48,649 nt of DNA from Pseudomonadota bacterium. GTDB taxonomy: Bacteria > Pseudomonadota > Gammaproteobacteria > Berkiellales > Berkiellaceae. This document shows, in pieces, positions 18,839 to 28,167 of the stretch. The stretch spans positions 1 through 48,649 of the forward strand of contig JAFECR010000018.1 in assembly GCA_018242045.1 (NCBI GenBank), read 5' to 3'. The translations under genes were made by a program, and so were the position numbers. The notes under the pieces were generated by a model, which saw only the letters and a program-made list of their open reading frames with translations, made no database searches and had not been told where the DNA came from. Numbering within the stretch: position 1 is the stretch's first letter; each line of letters begins with the position of its first letter.

Positions 18839-19669
18839 CTAAAACGGCTTTAAAATTTGATTTCGGAGTAAAACAGTTACGGACATTGGAGTTCTTAAGT
18901 AATTATCAGCAGCCGTGGGCGTGTAGCTTGTACCTATCATATAAAAGGTAGGATTTTCTTTGAAACGGCTAACAGGACTATCAGAACGTAAAAGCAAACT
19001 AATGCGTACGCTCACAATATCGCTCCAAGTTAAATAAGCATAGTTAGCTCTGACATATCTATCGGCACTGAAATCACCATTAAGATCTTCTCCAAATAAT
19101 ACTTTGAAATTTTCTACACCACTCATTAGTATTTGTGTATTGTTGCTGTTTGTTGAATTCGCATTTTGCGCTTGACACTGTAATTCATTATTACTGGTTA
19201 AAGAGTATGTATTTGTTACAATGGTATTTGCATCGGCGGCGACATTTAGGCAATCTACAATTGTCCCATCAGGTGTGCCGGTGCCATTACCACTACCTTG
19301 GTAACGGATGGTTAAAGTATCGCTCCCATTAGGTCCGGTATTAAAAGTGCCTGTAACATAGGGTAGTGCTGCAGTAAAAATATCTGTCGTTGAGGTAAAT
19401 TGGGAAGGTTGTGCTGGTGGAGAACGATATCCTGCCAAGCGAACATTGCGAACAACGTAATTCTCAATAAAGCGAGCATTTTCTTGGAGCTGCGCATACC
19501 CGTTAGTTAAATTGTACGTGCTCTTGGAATTTAGAAATGTCAATAGCACCCCTTCAAGCAAAATAAGACTAATGGTAATGGCAACAAATACCTCAAGCAA
19601 AGAGAAGCCTTGAGATTTTTTTATCCGACATAGATCAGAAAATGAATTTTTTCTATCTTGTACGTTCAT
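18839..19669 (-). CDS. pilW: Minor pilin PilW
   Basis: A 276-residue prepilin-like protein with leader ending KSQG|FSLLEVFVAITISLILLEGVLL, Glu at +5. The following NSKSTYNLTNGYAQLQENARFIENYVVRNVRLAGYR is the PilW family hallmark. The C-terminal part contains the usual SDIVSVRISLLLRS strand. The start overlaps the pilV stop by 4 nt (ATGA), so translation is coupled; the upstream ribosome site is weak. The leader is unusually long and polar (about 21 residues), but processing should not be affected. Confidence 0.92.
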   Translation of the reverse strand: MNVQDRKNSFSDLCRIKKSQGFSLLEVFVAITISLILLEGVLLTFLNSKSTYNLTNGYAQLQENARFIENYVVRNVRLAGYRSPPAQPSQFTSTTDIFTAALPYVTGTFNTGPNGSDTLTIRYQGSGNGTGTPDGTIVDCLNVAADANTIVTNTYSLTSNNELQCQAQNANSTNSNNTQILMSGVENFKVLFGEDLNGDFSADRYVRANYAYLTWSDIVSVRISLLLRSDSPVSRFKENPTFYMIGTSYTPTAADNYLRTPMSVTVLLRNQILKPF

Positions 19670-20259
19670 AAAGAGAAACTCGTTACATATCGATGTGTTG
19701 TACCTGACGATTTCGCGTCTTTACGTTCAATCCACCAAATTTTAATGGCAAAAATTGGCTTACCTGAAATAGCGATATTATTGTCACAAGCGGGTGCAGC
19801 TGGCGTACCATCATTAGGGGTGCTGTCAATACATACAACTCCATCCCCGGAAGGTAAATCAGCAACAATCACCGGACTCCACCCTGTTGCTGAGGCTCCT
19901 TTTATGATGGCATACCATTCAAAAAAATCTTCCCCAGCCATTTGAGCGGGAGTACATTGTGTATTTATAGAACCTCCAGTGCCATTCAGTCCTAAGCAAC
20001 TCGGATTCGCCGTAAAACTTTTTGATGGGTTATTGTAAGGACTGTCTTTTCCAAGCGATGTTGCGGCTACATTGGCACGTAGTCTATCAACCATGTCATT
20101 GGCTTGTATGATAGCAACGGTTCTAAGGATAGAGTCGCCAGCAGAGCGCAAGCTTAATACTTGAAGTCCCGCCAAACCTAATAGACCAATGGAGAATATA
20201 ACTAGGGCAATCAAAACTTCAAGTAATGTAAACCCACGTAAGTTAAACGGATGGATCAT
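19666..20259 (-). CDS. pilV: Minor pilin PilV
   Basis: A 197-residue prepilin-like protein: leader ends LRG|FTLLEVLIALVIFSIGLLGLAGLQ with Glu+5, then NDMVDRLRAN, typical of PilV. Cysteines in the body (SCLGLN, NTQC, VVCID, ACDNN) suggest two disulfides. AGGA precedes the ATG at 20259. There is a 149-nt gap upstream to fimU, larger than elsewhere in the cluster, so a separate promoter for pilV-pilE is possible, though none was identified with confidence. Confidence 0.92.
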   Translation of the reverse strand: MIHPFNLRGFTLLEVLIALVIFSIGLLGLAGLQVLSLRSAGDSILRTVAIIQANDMVDRLRANVAATSLGKDSPYNNPSKSFTANPSCLGLNGTGGSINTQCTPAQMAGEDFFEWYAIIKGASATGWSPVIVADLPSGDGVVCIDSTPNDGTPAAPACDNNIAISGKPIFAIKIWWIERKDAKSSGTTHRYVTSFSL

Positions 20260-20408
20260 ATTATCCTCATGGTACTTTCGTACTTACCATCAATAATATA
20301 GCCATAATATTAGTTTACTGATGAAATTTTATCTTGCTGAAAAATTAGATGAAGTAACCAAACTTGGCGATAAAGGGTCATGATAAAATTACCTATATCG
20401 AACACTGT

Positions 20409-20942
20409 TTAAGGACAGGTCACGTTAGTGACTGCTGGTCTACCTGTTAGGGAAATGGTTATTTGACGGCCTGAATCAATTGTGCAACCAGTTGCTTTAA
20501 TTGTAAAAGCAACATTTCCGGTATTTGTTGCAGGGAATCCACTGCCATTATAGGTTGCTATACTGACACTGGGCGAGGTTGTAATGCTGATAGTTTGATC
20601 GGTGATCTGCTGAGTTCGTAGCATCGGAGCGCTGGTTGTGTTAGATAAAGCAGAGCCTCCAGTTGGGTTAACAAAAATTATCCATCCTAAATTCCAAGAG
20701 CCACCGCATGCAGTATAAGTATTATCTGAAGGGGCGCAAACTGAAACGGGGACATTTCGTTTCATTGCTTCTGAGCGCGCGTACATCAAGGCAGAGATAA
20801 GATCATTATTGGTAGAGGCAATAAGATTATTTTGTATCGTTGAAGTAAATGCAGGTATAGCAATAGCCAATACGATAGCCAATACTGCAATCGTGATAAT
20901 TAGTTCTATAAGCGTAAAGCCACTTTTTGAAACGATCTTCAT
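20409..20942 (-). CDS. fimU: FimU/GspH-type minor pilin
   Basis: A 177-residue GspH/FimT-domain protein. The processing site is KSG|FTLIELIITIAVLAIVLAIAIPAF with Glu+5 and the Pro of the N-terminal helix. It is followed by NDLISALMYARSEAMKRNVPVSVC, the conserved GspH/FimT motif. A second pair of cysteines (TACGGSW; ATGC; TNVTCP) implies disulfides. In Pseudomonas FimU links the minor pilin tip complex to the major pilin. The gene sits between fimT and pilV, as expected for fimU. Confidence 0.88.
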   Translation of the reverse strand: MKIVSKSGFTLIELIITIAVLAIVLAIAIPAFTSTIQNNLIASTNNDLISALMYARSEAMKRNVPVSVCAPSDNTYTACGGSWNLGWIIFVNPTGGSALSNTTSAPMLRTQQITDQTISITTSPSVSIATYNGSGFPATNTGNVAFTIKATGCTIDSGRQITISLTGRPAVTNVTCP

Positions 20943-20981
20943 AAGATTTAAATAGCGTACAAAACCTTGCTGAGCAAGCGA

Positions 20982-21455
20982 TTAGGACGATGCTATTCTG
21001 GCTCTACCGCTGTCATAGATAACAATTTTTTGATTAGGTGTATGTTTGCCTCTTATTTTTAAAGTTGTTCGCGAAAAACATCGACCATCACTACTATATT
21101 TGATTACAGGTTGATTACTTTTCACAGAAATCCTGTCATCGTTTTTTTCAATACGTAAAATTTGGATATTGTTTAGCGAGCTTGGCTCAATGATAAAAGC
21201 CATAAATCCAATAGACCAATGTTGGCTACACTGTTTAAAATCAGTTGTGCCACAAACTGCAGTTAATTGATTTCGTTTAATTGCCTCACTTCGGGTCCAT
21301 TGTAATAATTCAAATATTTGTTGAGTTGTTTTATAGACAAGATATTTTTCGCCCAGGAAAAAATAGCCAGAGCTTAGGGTAAAAAATAGACTTGTCAATG
21401 CAAGTGTTATCATTAATGATATTAAACTTAGCCCCTTACGAGGTAGATTGGTCAT
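20982..21455 (-). CDS. fimT: FimT/GspH-type pseudopilin lacking Glu+5
   Basis: A 157-residue GspH/FimT protein. The prepilin-type site is RKG|LSLISLMITLALTSLFF: Leu at +1 and Ser at +5 where Phe and Glu are normal. Then comes QQIFELLQWTRSEAIKRNQLTAVCG, the family motif. The C-terminal region is basic (KIRGKHTPNQKIVIYDSGRARIASS), matching the GRxR-containing tail that binds DNA in some FimT proteins involved in uptake. The ATG at 21455 lies inside the end of pilR (20-nt overlap), so it may be co-expressed with the two-component system. Role in natural transformation is inference. Confidence 0.82.
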   Translation of the reverse strand: MTNLPRKGLSLISLMITLALTSLFFTLSSGYFFLGEKYLVYKTTQQIFELLQWTRSEAIKRNQLTAVCGTTDFKQCSQHWSIGFMAFIIEPSSLNNIQILRIEKNDDRISVKSNQPVIKYSSDGRCFSRTTLKIRGKHTPNQKIVIYDSGRARIASS

Positions 21456-22773
21456 CGCTTTCAAGCCCAATTTTTTTTAAACGATACCGTAAAGTTCTGA
21501 AACTGATTCCAAGTATTTTAGCCGCTTTAGTTTTATTTCCTTGTGATTTTGCTAAAGCATCAATGATGGTTTTTTTTTCAACATTGAGTAAATAATCATC
21601 TAGTGGTAATTTGATATTTTGCTCAACAGGGGATATCGATGAGGGCAGCTGTAAGTCCAGTAGTGTAATTTTTTTGTTATCGCTTAGAGTAAATGCGCGT
21701 TCGAGAATATTTTCAAGTTCACGAACGTTCCCCGGAAAAGGATAAGTCATCAAAGCATTGAGTGCATCAGAATCAATTTTAGGAACTTCCTTGTTATTGT
21801 TTTGGGCAATTTTAGTTAAAATATGTTGTGTTAAAAGTGGAATGTCCGAAGATCTTTCCTTTAAGGTAGGCACCGATAATTCAATTACATTTAAGCGATA
21901 AAATAAATCTTGTCGAAATAAATTTTGGCTGACCAAAGCATGCAGATCTTTGTGTGTGGCAGCTAAAATCCTGACATCAACACTCATTTCTTTGGTGCTG
22001 CCAATAGGCCGTATAGATTTTTCTTGAATTGCTCTTAATAGTTTTACTTGCATAGATAAAGGTAAATCTGCAACTTCATCTAAGAAAAGCGTTCCTTTAT
22101 GAGCGGCTTGAAAAAAACCGATCTTATCATGATGAGCGCCAGTAAAACTTCCTTTTAAATGACCAAAGAATTCACTTTCCATTAATTCTTGAGGGATGGC
22201 CCCACAATTGACAGGAATAAAGGCTTCATCTTGACGTGGCCCACTTTGATGAATAATTTTAGCCACCAATTCTTTACCAGTGCCGGAAGGCCCGCTGATG
22301 TAGATGGGGGCTTGACTTCGAGCGAGTTTGATAATTTTTTGTCTTAAAATCTGCATTAAAGGAGAGCCGCCAATCAAAATATTGGCTGCGTATTTTGTAG
22401 GTCGAGTATTGATTTTTAAAGCCACTGAAATAATGTCACGAAGATTATTTAAATCAATGGGTTTGGAAATAAAATCAAAAGCGCCTAGTTTTAAGGCGCG
22501 AATGGCAGTTTCCATGTTGCCATGAGCGGTGATCACTGCGATGGGAACATCTGGGTAATTTTCTTGGAGGTATGCTACTAAATCTAAACCATCTCCATCA
22601 GGTAAACGCATATCCGTAAGACATAAATTCACTTGGTTTGCTCTAAGAATTTCTTTGGCTTGATTTAAGCTTTGTGCCGAAATGGTCTGTATCGACATTC
22701 TATTTAGCGTTATTTCGAGCAGTTTACAAATATCAGGTTCATCATCAATTACTAAGGCTATATGCTGCGTCAT
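21436..22773 (-). CDS. pilR: Sigma-54-dependent response regulator PilR (NtrC family)
   Basis: A 445-residue regulator: receiver domain (about 1-120) with phosphoacceptor D54 in CLTDMRLPDGDG, AAA+ domain with Walker A GPSGTGKE, GSFTGA loop contacting sigma-54 (Ser replaces the Ala of GAFTGA) and Walker B LFLDEVADL, then a Fis-type helix-turn-helix at the end (NKTKAAKILGISFRTLRYRLKKIGL). PilR activates pilin transcription upon signals from PilS. The gene overlaps pilS by 29 nt, and fimT overlaps its 3' end, so all three are coupled. Sigma-54 dependence of pili in this organism follows from family knowledge. Confidence 0.95.
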   Translation of the reverse strand: MTQHIALVIDDEPDICKLLEITLNRMSIQTISAQSLNQAKEILRANQVNLCLTDMRLPDGDGLDLVAYLQENYPDVPIAVITAHGNMETAIRALKLGAFDFISKPIDLNNLRDIISVALKINTRPTKYAANILIGGSPLMQILRQKIIKLARSQAPIYISGPSGTGKELVAKIIHQSGPRQDEAFIPVNCGAIPQELMESEFFGHLKGSFTGAHHDKIGFFQAAHKGTLFLDEVADLPLSMQVKLLRAIQEKSIRPIGSTKEMSVDVRILAATHKDLHALVSQNLFRQDLFYRLNVIELSVPTLKERSSDIPLLTQHILTKIAQNNNKEVPKIDSDALNALMTYPFPGNVRELENILERAFTLSDNKKITLLDLQLPSSISPVEQNIKLPLDDYLLNVEKKTIIDALAKSQGNKTKAAKILGISFRTLRYRLKKIGLESDDQSTS

Positions 22774-24373
22774 GATTATCCTCTGCTATCGGGAGTGTAA
22801 TACGAAATTGACACCCTTGTTCTGTTGGGCTATGTGACAGTCTTGCACCGTTTATTTGACTAAGTTCTTTTGCTATATATAGACCAAGGCCCGATCCTTT
22901 TTTATCAGTGGTAAAGAATGGCTCAAAAATATGTTTTGCATTTGCTTGAGAAATACCTTCTCCTTGATCAATAACATCAATGCAAACACTATCAAGGAAA
23001 GGTGTTGTGGTGACACGGATGGTCAGCGTTGCTTGATAGTTTTTCTTTAAACTATAGCGCAAACCATTTTCACATAAATTGATTAATATTTGTGTTAACT
23101 GGCTAGGGTCAATATTCACTTGAATATCTTTATGTTCAACCTCTAGTGTAATTAAAGGCGAAGGAATATGGGGAATAACTAAATCTTTGACAAAATGTTC
23201 AAGCCATGGGATCAATGCAATGCGTTTCATTTGTGGAGGTTTGCGGCCAGATAAAGAAAGCACGTTTTGAATCACCGTGTTCATTCTATCACATGAATTT
23301 TTTATCATTTCAATTAAATGATAATCTTCACTTGTTAAGTGAGGTGTTTCTGCAAGTAATTGCGCAGCATGGCTAGCTGCGCCTAAAGGATTTCGTAACT
23401 CGTGGGCAATATTTGCAGTCAAATGACCAAGCGAGGCTAATTTAATATTTTGGGCGTGTCTTGTTTCTTCTGTTACATTGTATATGAAAATGAGTGTGCC
23501 TATGGGTAATGGTTTTCCAAGCCCATGAAAACTTAATCTAATTTCTGGCGCAGCTGGCATCATAGAACCTGCAACAAAGTCATTTCTTTGATGGCACCAT
23601 TGTTTAAAACATTCTTCAAACAGGGGTGGCAAATCACTTAATTCAACTAAAGGTTTATTGCTGGGTAGCCCCAGGAGATGTTTTGCTGCTGCATTGGCAA
23701 GTCGTATGTGTTGTTGGTTATCAATCACCAAAACACCAGCATGCATCGCTGAGACGATATAGGCATTCAATTGTTGAGAAGTGGCAAGTTGACGAGCTTG
23801 GCTTTCAACAATCAATTGACTTTTTCTCGCACGCAACGAAAGTATATTTGTTAAAGATGCAGTTACAAAAATGGCTACTCCAAGTAGGCCAACCTGAGTA
23901 TAAACAATCAAAGCATTGTTTTGTAAAAAAACAGAATAGCTGTGTTCAAAAAGTAATCCGATGGCAGAGAGTGCGGCGCTGAAATAGGAAAGCTTTCCCG
24001 GTACTAATAAACTATGTGCTGCAACAATAATGACCAGTAACATGCCAATGCCTGTAATTAACCCACCAACAGCGTGCATAATTACAATGATTGCAATGAT
24101 ATCTATGAAAATAGGAGCATTTGCTTGCCAGGTGAAGTATTTTTTGATGCTAATAGAAATCATTAAGCAAATGATGCTAATAGCAAAATAAAGATAGGTG
24201 GCTTGTTGATAAAGCGATTCGTCAAACGTTCCTAATAAAGTGATACCTTCTTGAAAAAAATTGAAGGCTACAAACCCAGATGCTAAAACAACGCGATAGA
24301 GATTGAATAATTGCAATGCATGCCAAGAGTGATTATCAAAGGCAAATTTAGAATCTTTGTTTGAAAGCGACAT
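22745..24373 (-). CDS. pilS: Sensor histidine kinase PilS
   Basis: A 542-residue membrane kinase. The first 190 residues hold about six hydrophobic helices, followed by a PAS-like domain (about 205-300, NAYIVSAMHAGVLVIDNQQHIRLAN), HisKA with H324 in IAHELRNPLGAASHAAQLL, and a HATPase domain with N box (NLCENGLRYS), G1 (DQGEGIS) and G2 (GSGLGLYIAKEL). In Pseudomonas PilS senses pilin levels in the membrane and phosphorylates PilR. It is in the usual order with pilR and overlaps it by 29 nt. Confidence 0.95.
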   Translation of the reverse strand: MSLSNKDSKFAFDNHSWHALQLFNLYRVVLASGFVAFNFFQEGITLLGTFDESLYQQATYLYFAISIICLMISISIKKYFTWQANAPIFIDIIAIIVIMHAVGGLITGIGMLLVIIVAAHSLLVPGKLSYFSAALSAIGLLFEHSYSVFLQNNALIVYTQVGLLGVAIFVTASLTNILSLRARKSQLIVESQARQLATSQQLNAYIVSAMHAGVLVIDNQQHIRLANAAAKHLLGLPSNKPLVELSDLPPLFEECFKQWCHQRNDFVAGSMMPAAPEIRLSFHGLGKPLPIGTLIFIYNVTEETRHAQNIKLASLGHLTANIAHELRNPLGAASHAAQLLAETPHLTSEDYHLIEMIKNSCDRMNTVIQNVLSLSGRKPPQMKRIALIPWLEHFVKDLVIPHIPSPLITLEVEHKDIQVNIDPSQLTQILINLCENGLRYSLKKNYQATLTIRVTTTPFLDSVCIDVIDQGEGISQANAKHIFEPFFTTDKKGSGLGLYIAKELSQINGARLSHSPTEQGCQFRITLPIAEDNHDAAYSLSN

Positions 24374-24406
24374 TCATTAATCCCATCCTTGGGGAATTTC
24401 AGTTTA

Positions 24407-24643
24407 CTATAACTTGGTGTGTTCCTGGCTACAATAATACCCATCTTGCGTGGGATAGGCTTGAGATTCTGGTACGAAGGTGCCACAGTAAGCGCATTTA
24501 ACGAGTTTTTGAGTAATCTGTTTTGGTGGTTGTTTTTGTTCGAATGAGTTTAGCCAACGGCCCAACAGATAGCGGCCATAAACGACAATTCCCACAATAG
24601 GCAGGATTAAAATACTGAGTAAGAGCAAGAAGCGAAAAATCAT
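24407..24643 (-). CDS. PP0621-family small membrane protein with zinc-ribbon-like cysteines
   Basis: A 78-residue protein: one N-terminal transmembrane helix (about 3-23), a short polar linker, then CAYCGTFVPESQAYPTQDGYYC with a CxxC and a later YCS, which with the nearby His (EHTKL) resembles a small treble-clef or zinc-ribbon site facing the cytoplasm. Proteins of this family lie directly upstream of pilS in pseudomonads, as here (33 nt gap). Its function is not established; a link to PilS is a guess from position. Confidence 0.82.
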   Translation of the reverse strand: MIFRFLLLLSILILPIVGIVVYGRYLLGRWLNSFEQKQPPKQITQKLVKCAYCGTFVPESQAYPTQDGYYCSQEHTKL

Positions 24644-24708
24644 TTAAACGTTCTCATCGATAAGTGGAAGCTAATTATATAACCAAAAAACGCCAATTGC
24701 CATAGCCT

Positions 24709-24812
24709 GTATGCTTGAATCAGTTTAAATTCCGTATCAAGTACGGGACAAGCCTAGGCGAGACACCAGCGTATGAATCCCCGCAAGCGCACGATTTGGT
24801 ACGTGAACCATC
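24709..24812. repeat. MITE-like dispersed repeat, truncated copy
   Basis: From about 24719 this stretch aligns with the plus strand of the copy at 43271: CAGTTTAAATTCCGTATCAA here against CAGTTTGAATCCCGTATCAA there, then AGTACGGGACA and CCTAGGC, continuing to GTACGTGA near 24808, after which similarity stops. The right-hand third and its inverted end are missing. It sits between the PP0621-family gene and nudB and makes up most of the region before nudB; an ORF extension there is only repeat sequence. Confidence 0.78.
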
Positions 24813-24885
24813 CATTTTTGTCTCAAAGCTAACCATGATACAATTGCGCAAAAACTTATCATCGCGACATGTGTTATTTAAACGT

Positions 24886-25329
24886 ATGATGGTGCAAAAA
24901 AACGAATATAAAAGACCAGAATCTGTGCTTGTTGTCATATTTGCACAGGATCAGGTATTACTGTTGCAAAGAAGGGACGACCCTGCTTTCTGGCAATCTG
25001 TAACAGGGAGCATGCGCTTTGATGAAGAAAACCCGCTTCAGAGTGCTTGGCGAGAGTTAGCAGAGGAAACGGGTTTGCTCTCTACTCAGGGGGAGATGCA
25101 AGATTGTCATCATCAAACTTGGTTTGATATTTATCCCCACTGGCGATTTCGCTATTCTCCTGATGTCACGAAAAATTTAGAGCATGTCTTTTGTTTTAGA
25201 ATGGAAAAACCGGTAAATATCAAGCTAAGCAAAGAGCACCTTGATTATTGTTGGGTAACTAAAGAAGAGGCAGTGAAGTTGGTTTTTTCAACCACAAATC
25301 GAGAAGCGATTTTACAATTTGTTGTTTAG
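24886..25329 (+). CDS. nudB: Dihydroneopterin triphosphate / dATP pyrophosphohydrolase (Nudix)
   Basis: A 147-residue Nudix hydrolase. The NudB hallmark is clear: YKRPESVLVVIFAQDQVLLLQRRDDPAFWQSVTGS, then the Nudix box with W-REL-EETG (WRELAEETGLL), and later EHVFCF and HLDYCWVTKEEA. E. coli NudB removes pyrophosphate from dihydroneopterin triphosphate in folate synthesis. The start is placed at the ATG at 24886 (or 24889), matching family length of about 150; the longer reading from 24715 runs through the truncated repeat. No strong ribosome site is seen. It is next to yebC and ruvC, the common arrangement. Confidence 0.9.
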   Translation: MMVQKNEYKRPESVLVVIFAQDQVLLLQRRDDPAFWQSVTGSMRFDEENPLQSAWRELAEETGLLSTQGEMQDCHHQTWFDIYPHWRFRYSPDVTKNLEHVFCFRMEKPVNIKLSKEHLDYCWVTKEEAVKLVFSTTNREAILQFVV

Positions 25330-25337
25330 GAGGATAA

Positions 25338-26075
25338 ATGGCAGGGCATAGTAAGTGGGCAAATATTAAACATCGAAAAGGGGCACAAGATGCCAAACGC
25401 GGTAAATTATTTACTAAGCTTATTAGAGAGATAACCACCGCTGCACGAATCAGTGCTGATGTTAATAGTCCTCGGTTACGTCAAGCCATTGATAAAGCGC
25501 TAAGCAACAACATGACACGAGATACAATCGACAGGGCAATCAAACGAGGTGTTGGCGGTGCTGATGCTGCAGCAGAAAGTATTCGCTATGAGGGATATGG
25601 GCCCAATGGAATAGCCGTTATTGTTGATTGTTTAACTGATAACCGCAATCGCACCGTTTCAGAAGTACGTCATGTTTTTACTAAAATGGGAGGTAACTTA
25701 GGAACGGAAAATTCAGTTGCTTATTTATTTACTAAAATAGGGCAGCTTAGTTTTTCTAAAGAGACAGACGAAGAAAAATTGATGACTTTGGCTATTGAAG
25801 CAGGTGCTGACGATATTGTTAAACAAGAAGATGAGAGCTATCTTGTGAATGTTTCGCCAGAGTCTTTCAACCAAGTAGTTGATATGATAAAAGCCCAAGG
25901 ATTACAGCCACAAAGCAGCGATATCACCATGATGGCATCAGTTACCGTTTCTTTAAACTTAGAGCAAGCTATCCAATTTATGAAAATGATTGATATGCTG
26001 GAAGATCTCGATGATGTACAAGAGGTTTACTCAAACGCAGAAATTTCAGAAGAAGTGGGTCGTCAGTTAGGATGA
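25338..26075 (+). CDS. yebC: YebC/PmpR-family translation or transcription regulator
   Basis: A 245-residue three-domain protein beginning [23 protein letters not shown], the family signature, followed by KRGVGGAD and [11 protein letters not shown]. The C-terminal [11 protein letters not shown] is also conserved. Homologues are described as DNA-binding regulators and, more recently, as factors relieving ribosome stalling at proline-rich stretches. GGAGG lies 7 nt before the ATG. It starts the yebC-ruvCAB run, 8 nt after nudB, and is likely co-transcribed with it. Confidence 0.97.
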   Translation: MAGHSKWANIKHRKGAQDAKRGKLFTKLIREITTAARISADVNSPRLRQAIDKALSNNMTRDTIDRAIKRGVGGADAAAESIRYEGYGPNGIAVIVDCLTDNRNRTVSEVRHVFTKMGGNLGTENSVAYLFTKIGQLSFSKETDEEKLMTLAIEAGADDIVKQEDESYLVNVSPESFNQVVDMIKAQGLQPQSSDITMMASVTVSLNLEQAIQFMKMIDMLEDLDDVQEVYSNAEISEEVGRQLG

Positions 26076-26081
26076 GGCACA

Positions 26082-26564
26082 ATGATAAGAAGGATTTTAG
26101 GAATAGATCCAGGCTCAAGGATCACAGGGTTTGGCGTCATCGAGCTAAAAGAAAAGAGACAACCTTGTTGTTTGCTGGGTGGCTGTATTCGTTTAGGTGC
26201 CAAGGAAATGCCATTGAGACTTGGCCAACTGTTTACGCAAATACAAGACATTGTGAAACAATTTAAACCAACAGAATTAGCCATTGAACAAGTATTTGTG
26301 CAAAAAAATGCCTTATCTGCTTTAAAACTGGGACAAGCCCGAGGGGTTTGTATTGCAGCAGCGATGTCTTTGAATATGCCAGTTTATGAATATGCCCCAA
26401 AACAAATTAAGCAAGCAATTACTGGCAAAGGAAATGCTGATAAAAGTCAAATACAGCATATGATCCAGATTTTGTTAACTTTGAATGTCAAACCTCAAGC
26501 GGATGCCGCAGATGCCTTAGCGGTAGCCTTATGTCATAGCCACATGTTAGGGTTGGATAAATGA
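26082..26564 (+). CDS. ruvC: Holliday junction resolvase RuvC
   Basis: A 160-residue endonuclease with the retroviral-integrase fold that cuts four-way junctions. Acidic residues are in place: the first Asp in RILGIDPGSRITGFG (D8), Glu in LAIEQVF (E69) and the Asp pair in ADAADALAVALCH near the C-terminus. GATGAGG precedes the ATG after about 5 nt. The stop overlaps the ruvA start by 4 nt. Slightly shorter than the E. coli protein (173). Confidence 0.97.
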   Translation: MIRRILGIDPGSRITGFGVIELKEKRQPCCLLGGCIRLGAKEMPLRLGQLFTQIQDIVKQFKPTELAIEQVFVQKNALSALKLGQARGVCIAAAMSLNMPVYEYAPKQIKQAITGKGNADKSQIQHMIQILLTLNVKPQADAADALAVALCHSHMLGLDK

Positions 26565-27160
26565 TGATAGGACAATTGCGTGGTATCCTAATTGAAAAAA
26601 AACCTCCTTATTTACTCTTGGAAGTTAATGGCGTTGGGTATTGGTTGCAATCACCTTTAACAACGTTTTTTTCATTACCTGAGGTTGGGCAGGAAATCAT
26701 TTTACGAACACATTGCATTGTGCGAGAAGACGCTCATGTTTTATATGGTTTTGCAACTCAAGAAGTATGTAGTTTATTTCAAGAAATCATTAAAATTAAT
26801 GGTGTTGGACCAAAGATAGCGTTATCCATTTTATCAGGTTTAACTGTGCAAGAATTTAGTGATGTTGTCTTAGAGCAAAATATTAGCAAGTTGCAATGTC
26901 TGCCTGGCATCGGTGCAAAAATAGCGCAACGAATTTTAGTGGAGATGCAAGATAAATTATTAAAATGGAATACAAGTAAGACCAGTACTAAAATTTTTAT
27001 ATCGCCAAAAGCAGATCCTAAGCAAGATGCTATTTTTGCCTTGGTTTCTTTAGGGTTTAAACAAGCAGAAGCTGCCAAAGCGGTATCGAAAGTGCAAGAT
27101 ACCACACAAGGTTGCGAATATATTGTCAAAGCTGCACTGCAAGGACTTGCAAAAGTATGA
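26561..27160 (+). CDS. ruvA: Holliday junction DNA helicase subunit RuvA
   Basis: A 199-residue junction-binding subunit: N-terminal OB domain ([28 protein letters not shown]), tandem helix-hairpin-helix domain ([15 protein letters not shown] and [19 protein letters not shown]), and C-terminal domain III ([22 protein letters not shown]) that regulates RuvB. Two ATGs at 26561 and 26564 are possible. Overlaps ruvC by 4 nt and ruvB by 4 nt, so the three subunits are translationally coupled. Confidence 0.97.
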   Translation: MMIGQLRGILIEKKPPYLLLEVNGVGYWLQSPLTTFFSLPEVGQEIILRTHCIVREDAHVLYGFATQEVCSLFQEIIKINGVGPKIALSILSGLTVQEFSDVVLEQNISKLQCLPGIGAKIAQRILVEMQDKLLKWNTSKTSTKIFISPKADPKQDAIFALVSLGFKQAEAAKAVSKVQDTTQGCEYIVKAALQGLAKV

Positions 27161-28167
27161 CCGCTGAAGTAAGTGATCGCGTTGTGTCAGGAAATATCAC
27201 TGAGATTGAAAGTCTGAGTGAAGTTAAGATACGGCCTCAACAGTTATCTGATTACACTGGACAGGCACGAGCTTGTGAGCAATTGAGTATCTTTATTGAT
27301 GCTGCCAAAGCCAGAGCAGAGTCTTTGGATCATTTACTGATTTTCGGACCGCCTGGTTTAGGTAAAACAACATTGGCTATTATTGTGGCAAATGAATTAG
27401 GCGTCAATATTAAACAAACCTCTGGACCTGTGATTGAGCGATCTGGTGATCTTGCTGCTATTTTAACGAATCTTCAGCCAAAAGATGTGCTATTTATCGA
27501 TGAGATCCATCGTTTAAGTCCTGCTGTAGAAGAAGTGCTTTATCCTGCTATGGAAGATTATCAAATCGATATCATGATAGGGGAAGGCCCGGCAGCGCGC
27601 AGCATCAAACTTGATCTTCCTCCATTTACGTTAATTGGTGCAACAACCAGAGCAGGAATGTTAACTTCTCCTTTGCGCGATAGATTTGGTATTGTGCTTC
27701 GTCTTGATTTTTACACCGTACCCGAACTTAAACAAATTGTGATAAGAGCAGCTAAAGTGTTAAGGATTGAGATGACAGAGGAAGGTGCTTTGGAAATAGC
27801 ACGACGTTCTCGCGGCACACCTCGCATTGCCAATCGTCTTTTACGTCGAGTCAGAGATGTGGCATTGGTGCGTGGTGAGGGGATCATCACCGTGTCATTA
27901 GCCAAAGCAGCACTAGCGTTATTAGAAGTAGATGATCAAGGCTTTGATATATTAGATAGAAAATTATTAATGTGCGCGATTGAAAAATTTGGCGGTGGCC
28001 CGGTTGGGCTAGATAGCTTAGCTGCTGCTTTAGGAGAATCTAAAGATACCATTGAAGACGTTATTGAACCTTATTTAATTCAACAAGGGTTTATGATCCG
28101 CACTACGCGTGGACGCATCGTTAGCCCAAAAACTTATCTTCATTTTGGATTAGTGCCCCCCTCATGA
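27157..28167 (+). CDS. ruvB: Holliday junction DNA helicase RuvB (AAA+ ATPase)
   Basis: A 336-residue branch-migration motor. Motifs: Walker [10 protein letters not shown], Walker [10 protein letters not shown], sensor 1 LIGATTRAG, arginine finger region SPLRDRFG, and the C-terminal winged helix ([12 protein letters not shown]...[17 protein letters not shown]). The ATG at 27157 overlaps the ruvA stop (ATGA); a longer frame beginning at 27112 would read inside ruvA and is not credible. The stop overlaps ybgC by 4 nt, linking DNA repair to the envelope genes. Confidence 0.98.
   Translation: MTAEVSDRVVSGNITEIESLSEVKIRPQQLSDYTGQARACEQLSIFIDAAKARAESLDHLLIFGPPGLGKTTLAIIVANELGVNIKQTSGPVIERSGDLAAILTNLQPKDVLFIDEIHRLSPAVEEVLYPAMEDYQIDIMIGEGPAARSIKLDLPPFTLIGATTRAGMLTSPLRDRFGIVLRLDFYTVPELKQIVIRAAKVLRIEMTEEGALEIARRSRGTPRIANRLLRRVRDVALVRGEGIITVSLAKAALALLEVDDQGFDILDRKLLMCAIEKFGGGPVGLDSLAAALGESKDTIEDVIEPYLIQQGFMIRTTRGRIVSPKTYLHFGLVPPS

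Noticed and set aside
20260..20408. A possible sigma-54 promoter (TGGC...TTGA) before pilV, suggested by PilR in the cluster.
   Set aside because: The GG-N10-GC core is not met (GA instead of GC), and no better match was found before fimU or pilE.
24715..24885. An N-terminal extension of nudB by 57 residues.
   Set aside because: It runs through the truncated dispersed repeat, lacks a ribosome site and is absent from the family.
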